Of a stretch of 64,000 nucleotides of DNA, positions 8,201-16,042 are shown in pieces. The position numbers and the translations under genes were made by a program. Below the pieces are notes generated by a model that did not search any database, had not been told where the DNA came from, and saw only the letters and a program-made list of their open reading frames with translations. The DNA is from Rubellimicrobium roseum (GTDB taxonomy: Bacteria; Pseudomonadota; Alphaproteobacteria; Rhodobacterales; Rhodobacteraceae): positions 1 to 64,000 of the forward strand of contig NZ_VDFV01000001.1 of the NCBI RefSeq assembly GCF_006152145.1, read 5' to 3'. Position 1 is the first letter of the stretch, and each line of letters starts with the position of its first letter.

Positions 8201-8914
8201 GCCACCTACTCTCGGATACGTCTGCCCCTCCTGGCCGGACGTGATCAGCTGCCCTGCCGGGCGAGGGTGCAGATCACTGCGCGTCTGGGGTGTGGGCCGC
8301 GTTCGGCCGACGCAAGCCCGGTGTAGACATGAGCCACATCTCGCGCTTTGGACCACATGATGCGGCGGCACAGAGCCGACCGCGAAGAGAACCGTGACCC
8401 CGGGGCGATCATCAGGGCAGGCCAGACGAGAACCGCGTGACGGAGCGGACGCGAATAGAAACCGACCGGAGCGCAAGAGGGATCTTGGACCGGCATGACG
8501 GTGCCGGGTGCTGACATCTGTCCGGCCTTCGATGCGGCCTCAAGATGCCGCGGGCCTGTCAGGTACTCGCGGATCGGATCCAAATTAAAGTCGCGTGCTC
8601 GGAGGCACGCCGCACCCTATTGATGGAAGGCACTAGGGAACCCGCACCCACGACCGCCGGGGTAACCTTTAAGCAACACGCGCGTAGCCTTCTTATACCT
8701 CCGCGACACAAAAGTTGCCCTCAGCTCACACCTACCTTTCAAGAACAAACAACGAAGTACAATCACCCAGTTGCTCGAACATCAACCAGCGGCTCCAGAG
8801 GATCAGAGACCTAACCGAGACGCGTTGATCGTCCGCCCTACCACTAGAAACCCACCATCCGATTAGCTCCGTGAAAAATCGGATCCGCAAACGCAGTCGT
8901 ACGAAAACGGTGCA
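8201..8914. other. IS110 flank and upstream region of the NTPase gene, no gene
   Basis: The first part (8201 to about 8580, high GC) directly follows the transposase remnant and probably contains the 3' non-coding end of the IS110 element; no open frame there looks like a protein. From about 8585 to 8914 composition becomes A/T-richer, matching the following gene and likely arriving with it. The promoter of the NTPase gene should lie in this second part, but I cannot pick -35/-10 boxes with confidence. Confidence 0.4.
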
Positions 8915-11482
8915 GTGATGAAAGAACAATTATCAGGCGTCCTTCGAGCTATTCACGCCAAAGAACTTCCTGTCTCATTCGACGAACTATTTGCAGACTG
9001 CTACGACTACGAAGAACATCGCTTTACCACACAAGAGACATCAGTTCTCGACTACAAGGAGCATCTTCCCTACAATGATCCCAACTACGTCTATGGACTA
9101 TTGAAGCTCATTGTAGCCTTTCACAATACCTATGGCGGACTGATCATTTTCGGCGTGAGAGACTCCGACCTCAAAGCGGTCGGAGTTAAAGAGTCGCTCG
9201 ATATTGAAAAATTCAACGCACTGCTCACCGACTTCTTTGGAGTTTCGGAGGAGCTGCTTCGGAATGATTACCCCGTCGGACCTCCAGAGGAAGGCCGGAA
9301 GATTGTTGTTCTCCTCATTCCCAAGCGCACAAAGAAAAGCCCAGCCCGCCTCTTAAGGGATGTTGCATCCCTGAAAAAAGGAAGCATCTTCTTACGAGAT
9401 CGACATCAAGCAATCCGAGCTGACGAACGTCACCTCCCACTCCTATTCTCAAGCCGAACAGCCTTTGAGGATCCTACGCCGACCGGGCCAGTCGCTATTC
9501 ACGTCTCGATGCCCCCGTCCCCGGCAACGATGCAGCAGTTCATAAGCAGATCTGATCTATCACTGAAGCTTTGGGAATGGTTCACGTTCGGTAAGAATCC
9601 CCGACAGTACCTGTCGGGCGCTGGCGGATCTGGCAAGAGTACTCTGGCCCATGAGTTTGCAGCAATCTTGGCTGTGACCGCCGAGGATCTCGTCCTGACA
9701 AATGGCGGAACTCTCGACTACATCGTCTACGTTTCAGCCAAGGAGACCGAGTTTAACGTAACTACCGCCACCGAACAGCCCTTCGTACTCAGACAGTTCT
9801 CTTCAGCTGAGGAACTTTTTACCCAGATCCTCGTCCACTCCGGCTTGCATACAACAAGCGCAGTCAACGGAATGACCACGGAAGAAAAATTGGATGCGCT
9901 CGAAGAGACTTTCGATAGCTTCAACGGCTTCATAGTTATCGACGACATCGACACGCTCAGCCGAGCTGGAATTGACACCGGAGAGGAAGAGCTATTTTAC
10001 CTGTCATCGAAGTCCAAGAAGATAACCAAGATCCTCTATACACTCAGAAATGACGCATCGTTCGCCAGAAATGCCTCGATATCCGTTCCCGGTCTGGAGC
10101 TTGACAAAGAGTTCCCTCAATTTGTAGATGCTTGCTGCGCCATGTTCCAAGTGCCTCCGCCGGAAGCAGAATACGAAAAAGAAATCATCAAAGAGTCGAG
10201 TGCCCTTCCGCTCTTAGTCGAAACAATCATTGGACTAAGAAAGAGCTCGAGCAACTATGCTCAGGCGCTTAGGGACTTCAAAGATCGAGGCGGCGAGGCT
10301 GCACGAAAGTATCTCTACCAACGGGAGTACGACAAGCTTAAATCTGGCGGTAAGAGCCGACAGGTTCTTGCCGCACTTGTCGAGTACGGTGGATCCTTGG
10401 ACTTCGACGCACTATCAACGGTAGTCTCTGCTACGCCAGAGCAGACGCGAGAAGCCATCACCGACACCGTTAGTGTTTTCTTGAAAGTTAGGAATGTTGA
10501 AGGTGTGGGCACATTGTATGAGCTGTCCCAGTCAGCGATACCTTTCATCAGAACCGCGTCACAAGGGCTGGCCTACTATGGAGCCGTAAAGCGCGCCGTG
10601 GAGCAGTATCGCACTAGCACTGCTAAATCGACCCCGGCGGAAGCAGTGACCATCATTAAGATGGAGGAGCTAGTTAAATCTAGAAGGTATGATGACGTCG
10701 TTGTGATTGCGCGTGGCATCGGCTCCGCCGACCCGCTCCAAGTTAATCCCCGCTTTATGGCCGCCCTTGGTCGTGCTTATGTGCAGGCAACCATCCCAGA
10801 CTATACTGCAGCAAGAGACTTATTCCAAAAAGCGATGAACTTCGGGCACTCTGATATCTTTATGATGAGAGCATGGTATCACGCAGAACGAAACACAGGC
10901 TATCGCTTCCGAGAAGCTGCGGACGTGTGCCAACTGGTGATCTCAGGCGCCAAGTTCAGCAACAGACACAAGTCGGAATTCTACTCAAAATTAGGGGACT
11001 GCCTCAGCTCAATAGCGAAAGGCTCCTTGGGTGAAAGCCCGGAAAGTCGTGTACGCATTCTCGGTCAGGCCGTTATCGCTTATGTTCGTGCGATGCACTC
11101 CATTGACGACGGCGAGGGGCTTGATCGAAGTAAAACAGTCGAGTGGCTGCAGCGAGCCACCTCAAGCCTGTTCCAGACCTGCCGTGCCGACTTCAGTGGG
11201 TTTTTTGATCTGCTCGCAGAAGCCGCTAGGGACGGAGTTGACCTCAGCAAGGATGCCTCTCAGGTCATCGCTGCGCCGCTTTATCAGTTGGCCAAGTCTG
11301 GTGATCTCGGGCTTCTGAAGCAAGCGCAAGGTCGCCTGAAGGGCGTAATTGCCCTGTTGCGCCGTGTCAGTCGACAGAAGCAGCTGCTTGGGCTCGATGT
11401 CTTCTGCATCGAAGCTGAGGCTGTCCTCCGCAGTTTGGAGCTTCAAATTATCGCCGTTGAGTCGCGGCGTAGGTCGAATTGA
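8915..11482 (+). CDS. AlbA_2 (Schlafen-like) / STAND-like NTPase / helical repeat protein, candidate defence gene
   Basis: 855 residues, starting at GTG 8915 or the adjacent ATG 8918. Residues about 38-175 fit the Schlafen AlbA_2 domain (ETSVLDYKEH at 41-50; FHNTYGGLIIFGVRD at 69-83). A P-loop follows: Walker A GAGGSGKST at 235-243, Walker B FIVIDDID at 339-346, and a sensor-like ILYTLRND at 373-380, as in STAND/AP-ATPase NTPases. The C-terminal half is almost all helical and probably TPR-like (about 600-760). STAND proteins with N-terminal effectors and C-terminal sensors commonly act in antiphage defence. G+C is near 50% against about 70% in the chromosome, indicating transfer. It stands alone between IS remnants in a defence-rich island. 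Target and activity are unknown; a regulatory AlbA_2 ATPase is the alternative. Confidence 0.7.
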   Translation: MMKEQLSGVLRAIHAKELPVSFDELFADCYDYEEHRFTTQETSVLDYKEHLPYNDPNYVYGLLKLIVAFHNTYGGLIIFGVRDSDLKAVGVKESLDIEKFNALLTDFFGVSEELLRNDYPVGPPEEGRKIVVLLIPKRTKKSPARLLRDVASLKKGSIFLRDRHQAIRADERHLPLLFSSRTAFEDPTPTGPVAIHVSMPPSPATMQQFISRSDLSLKLWEWFTFGKNPRQYLSGAGGSGKSTLAHEFAAILAVTAEDLVLTNGGTLDYIVYVSAKETEFNVTTATEQPFVLRQFSSAEELFTQILVHSGLHTTSAVNGMTTEEKLDALEETFDSFNGFIVIDDIDTLSRAGIDTGEEELFYLSSKSKKITKILYTLRNDASFARNASISVPGLELDKEFPQFVDACCAMFQVPPPEAEYEKEIIKESSALPLLVETIIGLRKSSSNYAQALRDFKDRGGEAARKYLYQREYDKLKSGGKSRQVLAALVEYGGSLDFDALSTVVSATPEQTREAITDTVSVFLKVRNVEGVGTLYELSQSAIPFIRTASQGLAYYGAVKRAVEQYRTSTAKSTPAEAVTIIKMEELVKSRRYDDVVVIARGIGSADPLQVNPRFMAALGRAYVQATIPDYTAARDLFQKAMNFGHSDIFMMRAWYHAERNTGYRFREAADVCQLVISGAKFSNRHKSEFYSKLGDCLSSIAKGSLGESPESRVRILGQAVIAYVRAMHSIDDGEGLDRSKTVEWLQRATSSLFQTCRADFSGFFDLLAEAARDGVDLSKDASQVIAAPLYQLAKSGDLGLLKQAQGRLKGVIALLRRVSRQKQLLGLDVFCIEAEAVLRSLELQIIAVESRRRSN

Positions 11483-11598
11483 ACTTGGCTCACCGACACG
11501 TCGGGCACCCGCGTCTGCGCGCAGATTGCCCGCTTCTCCTCGTCCGACCAGATCCGCCGCTTCCGTCCCTGCGCCACCCGAGACTCGATAGTGCCCAT
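11443..11598 (-). pseudogene. IS66-type small transposase-associated protein, N-terminal remnant
   Basis: From an ATG at 11598 the minus strand reads MGTIESRVAQGRKRRIWSDE, then EKRAICAQTRVPDVSVSQV, the N-terminal helix-turn-helix region of IS66-type TnpA/orf1 proteins (IS3 orfA is similar). After SVSQV the resemblance stops, and the frame ends at 11443 inside the 3' end of the NTPase gene. Only 51 codons remain, so it is a truncated relic. The break is at about 11480-11485, coinciding with the NTPase stop codon. Confidence 0.65.
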
Positions 11599-11683
11599 CA
11601 TTCACAAGCGGGCACTATCTCCCGCCACCTCCGCCCGTCAGAGCGGCGAGACCGGACGCTTACTTGGATCAGGCCGCCCGTTT

Positions 11684-12865
11684 CTAAGATTTGAACCTAG
11701 CAGGTCCTTTTGTCGAGGAGCCCTGAGGGGGTGGTAGATATAGCGTCAACTGTACGGGATGCCGCCCGTATCGTTCGGCCATCCGGCTGCGAAGCTCAGC
11801 CATGTCTTCGCAAGCGGCCGCCATCCCAATTACCATCCAGATATGCTCCACGAGGCGCTTAAGGCCGTACTGGCTTGTCAACCACTGATGATAGTTCTGA
11901 CCGTGTAGCGGCTTGGGAGCATGCTCCTTGAGCCACTTAGCTACATCGGGGTCAAGGTAGCCATAGATAAGCTCCATGACGAGCTTGCCCCAGTACTTCG
12001 GCCGAGAGTGAACGGGGCCTTTCCATTTGGTAAGTCGTCCAAACTCAACCCAAAGCTGGTCCGGGAACGTTCGTTCCCACTTCCTCATCTCCTCCACGAG
12101 AAACAAGTTGAGCTTGAGGCGTAGGGCATCTTCGGCTCGTTCGTACTGATACCCCGTCACCTCATCTACCATCGCGATAATGCCGACCTTGCCGCAAGCA
12201 CGCTGGAAAGCGACTGCTTTCTGGGCAATCTCAAGTTGCCGCTTGGTGAGCGTAAAGTCGGAGTCGGCATTTAAGTGATGCATCAGGGCGTCAGAGTACG
12301 CTGAACAAAGGTCCATGAACCGCTCAACAGGGAAGCCAAGTGCATACTTGAAGCGGCTATCTTTCCCACCGTCGTCCTCCCCCGCTTCCCTGCCAGTGTC
12401 GAACCGGATCAGAGCGGGGATCGAGCCATCTTCTGCCGGCTTCAAATCGTCTGGTAGGAAGTCACGAAGCGCACGGACCTTAAGGTACTCCGCGAGTGGG
12501 CCACCCTCCGTCCCAATCAGGCCCACCATGATGCCCTTGAGACTGAAGACACGCTGCCCGTCCTGCAGCACATAGGCCGGCAGAACGGCGGACCCGATGG
12601 GAAGGTCGCCCCAATGCGTTGCCTTGGGTAGGCTGGGCTGAGCGGCTTCTGTGGGGCTCAAGTCTTCTGCAGGGGTACCCACAAAGTCGGATGGGCTAAG
12701 CGAGATAGACATTTCCTCGGCCAGCTTCAAAAGAACTGGCTGCCACTTGGCGGGGATCACCCCCGCCTTACGCCAGTACGAAATTGTGCTCGGCCCCTTG
12801 CCGATCAACTTCGCAAGGGCCGCAGGCCCACCAAACTTGCCGATCACGATGTCTGCAGCGCTCAT
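11684..12865 (-). CDS. P63C-domain protein with N-terminal HTH
   Basis: 393 residues. The N-terminus (GGPAALAKLIGKGPSTISYW) is a Cro-like helix-turn-helix. The C-terminal part contains the phage P63C domain (LFLVEEMRKWERTFPDQLWV, then SRPKYWGKLVMELIYGYLDP, then HQWLTSQYGLKRLVEHIW), found in phage and mobile-element proteins of unknown function. The start at 12865 is backed by a strong AGGAGG about 8 bases upstream. A perfect palindrome at 12881-12896 sits just upstream and may be the site of its own HTH. G+C is lower than the chromosome. The gene is transcribed towards the IS66 relic and has no obvious operon partner. Confidence 0.75.
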   Translation of the reverse strand: MSAADIVIGKFGGPAALAKLIGKGPSTISYWRKAGVIPAKWQPVLLKLAEEMSISLSPSDFVGTPAEDLSPTEAAQPSLPKATHWGDLPIGSAVLPAYVLQDGQRVFSLKGIMVGLIGTEGGPLAEYLKVRALRDFLPDDLKPAEDGSIPALIRFDTGREAGEDDGGKDSRFKYALGFPVERFMDLCSAYSDALMHHLNADSDFTLTKRQLEIAQKAVAFQRACGKVGIIAMVDEVTGYQYERAEDALRLKLNLFLVEEMRKWERTFPDQLWVEFGRLTKWKGPVHSRPKYWGKLVMELIYGYLDPDVAKWLKEHAPKPLHGQNYHQWLTSQYGLKRLVEHIWMVIGMAAACEDMAELRSRMAERYGRHPVQLTLYLPPPQGSSTKGPARFKS

Positions 12866-12880
12866 GCGTTCAGCCTCCTA

Positions 12881-12896
12881 CTTAGCATGTGCTAAG
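12881..12896. promoter_or_regulatory. Putative operator palindrome upstream of the P63C gene
   Basis: CTTAGCA-TG-TGCTAAG is a perfect 7-base inverted repeat with a 2-base spacer, placed 15-31 bases upstream of the P63C start and overlapping the region where its promoter or leader must lie. The size and symmetry suit a dimeric XRE/Cro-type repressor, so autoregulation by the adjacent HTH protein is plausible. Confidence 0.5.
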
Positions 12897-12979
12897 CAGC
12901 AGAACTGTCGACGTCAAACAGTTTTTTTGAAGTTGTGGATCATGCAATTCAAAACGGGGGACTTCGCGGTTGGTTGGCT

Positions 12980-13158
12980 CTACTTGCCGCTCCATCGCTG
13001 TGCCGCCACCTTCCTGGCGATCTCCGCCCGCGCCTCCTGCAACAGCTTGGCCGCGCGCGCCGCTCGCCCTTGCGACCGAGCGCCCTGGCGGCGGGGTACT
13101 TGCTGTCCTCGTCGGCTACTGGCGGATTCTCGATCTCGCCCGTAGTGATACTGGCCAC
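12980..13158 (-). pseudogene. Small GRKG/RAAK-type basic protein, frameshifted
   Basis: From ATG 13158 one frame reads MASITTGEIENPPVADEDSK and ends the recognisable part at ALGRKGE. The next frame continues AARAAKLLQEARAEIARKVA and ends AQRWSGK at 12980. Together they match a widespread short protein (about 58 residues) with an ALGRKGG...RAAK...RRAEIARKAA..RW pattern. A single missing base near 13068 separates the halves. Function in the family is not established. A sequencing error would produce the same picture. Confidence 0.55.
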
Positions 13159-13206
13159 GTGGACGGCCAGTCCGACCGCTTCCCTCCGCGTGGCCTTCTA
13201 GGCAAA

Positions 13207-13347
13207 TTAGTCGTCCTTGCTTGCAAGGCGATTCACTTCCTCGTCGATCACCCGTTCGATCTCGTTGGCCATGTAGGCCCATGCATCATCGGTCACCTGG
13301 GCGATCTCTGCACGGAGTATCCCCGCCTTGTCATCGTTAGCCAACAT
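13207..13347 (-). CDS. Small acidic hypothetical protein
   Basis: 46 residues from ATG 13347: MLANDDKAGILRAEIAQVTD, then DAWAYMANEIERVIDEEV and a short end LASKDD. Amphipathic helix-forming composition and normal codon use suggest a real product, and it sits 48 bases upstream of the GRKG-type pseudogene on the same strand, so the two could have formed a small operon. No family is recognised. The start is weakly supported (AGGGAG about 12 bases upstream). Confidence 0.4.
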   Translation of the reverse strand: MLANDDKAGILRAEIAQVTDDAWAYMANEIERVIDEEVNRLASKDD

Positions 13348-13595
13348 CCTGGAAGCGGCTCCCTTGGACCAGGTTCGCTTCAGATCTAGGCAGCTGGACG
13401 CGGCGCCACTGGGCGCCTTGGGGCCAGACGTAGACGATTGGAGGTCACTCTAGCGATTCAAAGTGCCGAAGCAGACAGCGCGGCGAGGCTACGAAGCCGT
13501 ACAAGCACCCGCGAAGAGAAGTGGGTTGGAATGTGGGGCGAAATCCGATCTATCAGCGGATATCTCACAAATTTCAGTAGGTTAACTAATTTATT

Positions 13596-13685
13596 TGGCG
13601 GAGGAGGTGGGATTCGAACCCACGGGGGGCTTGCACCCCCGGCGGTTTTCAAGACCGCAGCAATCGACCGCTCTGCCACTCCTCC
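13596..13685 (-). tRNA. tRNA-Ser (anticodon UGA)
   Basis: On the minus strand a 90-base tRNA starts GGAGGAG at 13685 and ends CTCCTCC-G-CCA at 13596, with CCA encoded. The anticodon loop reads CTTGAAA, giving anticodon TGA (reads UCA). A long variable arm (GGGGGTGCAAGCCCCC) confirms a class II tRNA, and the T loop GGTTCGAATCC is present. Its 3' end faces the accessory island to the left, the usual geometry of tRNA-targeted integration. Confidence 0.95.
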
Positions 13686-13892
13686 GTCGGGCCCTGATAC
13701 GATCCCGGCGTCGCGAAGAAAAGCGCCTTCACGATGGCGGGATCGTCTCCGTCCGGGGCGGCCTCGCCTTTCCAAGGGCGGGCGCGGCGGCTATCCTGCC
13801 GCCCGCCGGACCGCTTCATGGGGCGGGCACGACACGGGACACGACGACCGCGGGCCGGCCAACGGCTCCGGCAGGCAGGGGACGGAAACGGG

Positions 13893-14717
13893 ATGAGGAC
13901 GCAGGAACCGGCAGGATGGCCCGGGGCGGCAGGAGGGCGCGCGGGTCTCGCGCTCGCGCTCGCGCTGACGCTCGGGGGATGCTCGGGCGGGCTGGGCCTG
14001 GGCGGGGCGTCCGCCCCCCAGACCGACGCCGCACCCGCCTCCGCCGACCTCGACCCCACCGACGTCGCCGCGCCCGAGGTCTTCCAGGTCTCCGAGCCCG
14101 GTCTCTGGGACGGGCGCCCCTCCCTGGGCGGCCTCTGGGTCGCCCATCCCGACGTGACCGACCCCGAGCGCGTCCGCATCGTCAACACGGGCAACGGACG
14201 CTCCGCCATCGGCGCCCTCTTCCGGCGCGAGCGCGACCTGCCCGGCCCCGCGCTCCAGGTTTCCTCCGACACCGCCGAGGCCCTGGGGATGCTGGCGGGC
14301 GCCCCCGCGCAACTGGAGGTGACAGCACTGCGGCGCACCGAGGCCCCAGCCGCCACCCCGGCCGCATCGGCGGCAGCCGAGACCGAGGCCGCCGGCGCCA
14401 CCCCCGCCGCCGTTGCCACCGCCCCGCTCGACGCGGCCGCGCCGGAGGGCCCGGCCACGGCCGCGCAGGGGGCCGATCCGGCCTCGTCCCTGAACTTCCC
14501 CTACGTCCAGCTCGGCTCGTACAACGTCGAGCCCTTCGCCCAGGACACCGCGAACGGTCTCCAGGCCAAGGGCCTGCCCGCGCGCCTCGTGCAGGTTCCC
14601 GGACAGGAGGTCTGGCGCCTCCTCCTCGGCCCGGCCACCACCGAGTCCGGCCAGACCGAACTCCTCGAACGCGCGGCGGCCGAAGGCTTCGCCGACGCCT
14701 ACCTCGTCCGAAGCTGA
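13893..14717 (+). CDS. SPOR-domain lipoprotein (RlpA-like)
   Basis: 274 residues. The start at 13893 is chosen because it places a lipoprotein signal peptide (LALALALTLGGC, lipobox LGGC) at the N-terminus. Residues about 60-150 resemble an RlpA-like double-psi barrel region (GLWDGRPSLGGLWVAHPDVT... RVRIVNTGNGRS). An Ala/Pro/Thr-rich linker leads to a C-terminal SPOR domain (FPYVQLGSYNVEPFAQDTAN, then VWRLLLGPATTESG), which in this family binds denuded peptidoglycan glycans. It is the first gene of an envelope/replication operon, 17 bases before the D-Ala-D-Ala carboxypeptidase, a pairing seen in Rhodobacteraceae. An outer-membrane or periplasmic role in septal peptidoglycan is inferred. Confidence 0.8.
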   Translation: MRTQEPAGWPGAAGGRAGLALALALTLGGCSGGLGLGGASAPQTDAAPASADLDPTDVAAPEVFQVSEPGLWDGRPSLGGLWVAHPDVTDPERVRIVNTGNGRSAIGALFRRERDLPGPALQVSSDTAEALGMLAGAPAQLEVTALRRTEAPAATPAASAAAETEAAGATPAAVATAPLDAAAPEGPATAAQGADPASSLNFPYVQLGSYNVEPFAQDTANGLQAKGLPARLVQVPGQEVWRLLLGPATTESGQTELLERAAAEGFADAYLVRS

Positions 14718-14734
14718 CCCCGGAGGTCCCGCCG

Positions 14735-16042
14735 ATGACCCGTCTCGTCCCTGCCCTGGCCCTGCTCCTCGCCTCCGCGCTTCCCGCAGTGGCGCAGGAG
14801 TTCCAGACCGCCGCCCGCGCCGCCTGGGTCTACGACGAGACCACGGGCACGGTGCTCCTCGAAAAGAACGCCGACGCCGAGATCCCTCCGGCCTCGATGT
14901 CGAAGCTCATGACCATCTACATGGCCTTCGACGCCATCGGGAAGGGCCAGCTCACGCTCGACCAGACCCTGCCCGTCTCCGAGCACGCCATGAGCTACGG
15001 CGGCTCGACCATGTTCCTCAACACGCTCGACCGCCCCACCGTCGAGGAGCTGCTGCGCGGCGTCATCATCCTGTCGGGCAACGACGCGACCGTCGTCCTG
15101 GCCGAGGCCCTGAGCCCCGACGGCACCGAGGCGGGCTTCGCCGAGCTGATGAACCGCAAGGCCGAGGAGCTGGGGATGCTGCATTCCCACTTCGAGAACT
15201 CGAACGGCTGGCCGGCCGAGGGGCACGTCATGTCCGCCCGCGACCTGGGCATCCTGGCCGAGCACCTGATCGAGGACTTCCCCGACCTTTACACGATCTT
15301 CGCCGAGCAGGAATTCGACTACGATGGCCGCGCGCCCGCCAACACGCGCAACCGCAACCCGATCCTGGGCCTCGTTCCCGGCGCGGACGGGCTCAAGACC
15401 GGCCACACGCAAGAGGCGGGCTACGGCCTCGTGGGCTCGGCGGTGCAGGACGACCGGCGGGTGATCTTCGTGGTCACGGGCCTTCCCTCCGAGGAGGCCC
15501 GGCGCACCGAATCCGAGCGCATCGTCAACTGGGCCTTCCGGCAGTTCGCCCTGCGCGACGTGGGCGAGGCCGGAAACCGCATCGCCGAGGCCGAGGTCTG
15601 GATGGGCGCGCAGCCCTCCGTGGGCCTCGTGCTGCCCGAGGACCTGTCCATCCTCATCCCCATCACCGGCAGCGACGGCGTGGAAGCCTCGGTCTCCTAC
15701 CAGGGCCCGCTCCCCGCCCCGATCGAGGCGGGCCAGGAGGTCGCCGAGCTGGTGCTGACGCGCGAGGGCCTGCCCGAGATGCGCCTGCCGCTGGTGGCCG
15801 AGGCGGCCGTGCCCACGGGCGGCTTCATGCCGCGCGTGCAGACGGCGCTGGGGGTGCTCCTGGGCAAGGCGGGCCTCAATGCGGGGGCGATCCCCATCCT
15901 GGCCGGCGCGCCCGCCGTCGAAACGCCCGTGGCCGAGCCCGCCGAGGAACCGGCCCCCGAGGCCCCGGCGGAAGAGCCAGCCGCCGAGGAGCCCGCGCCC
16001 GCCCCGGCCGAGGAGAGCGAGGGCCTGCCGGATGGCGGCTGA
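14735..16042 (+). CDS. dacC: D-alanyl-D-alanine carboxypeptidase (PBP5/6 type)
   Basis: 435 residues with a cleavable signal peptide (LALLLASALPAVAQ). It removes the terminal D-Ala from peptidoglycan pentapeptides in the periplasm. The three penicillin-binding motifs are intact: SMSK at 54-57 (nucleophile Ser54, Lys57), SGN at 114-116 and KTG at 221-223. A PBP5 C-terminal beta domain follows (about 290-380). Instead of the amphipathic membrane anchor the protein ends in a 50-residue Pro/Ala/Glu tail. The start has GGAGG 9 bases upstream. The 3' end overlaps tmk by 11 bases. The exact dac paralogue name is a convention, not provable here. Confidence 0.9.
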   Translation: MTRLVPALALLLASALPAVAQEFQTAARAAWVYDETTGTVLLEKNADAEIPPASMSKLMTIYMAFDAIGKGQLTLDQTLPVSEHAMSYGGSTMFLNTLDRPTVEELLRGVIILSGNDATVVLAEALSPDGTEAGFAELMNRKAEELGMLHSHFENSNGWPAEGHVMSARDLGILAEHLIEDFPDLYTIFAEQEFDYDGRAPANTRNRNPILGLVPGADGLKTGHTQEAGYGLVGSAVQDDRRVIFVVTGLPSEEARRTESERIVNWAFRQFALRDVGEAGNRIAEAEVWMGAQPSVGLVLPEDLSILIPITGSDGVEASVSYQGPLPAPIEAGQEVAELVLTREGLPEMRLPLVAEAAVPTGGFMPRVQTALGVLLGKAGLNAGAIPILAGAPAVETPVAEPAEEPAPEAPAEEPAAEEPAPAPAEESEGLPDGG

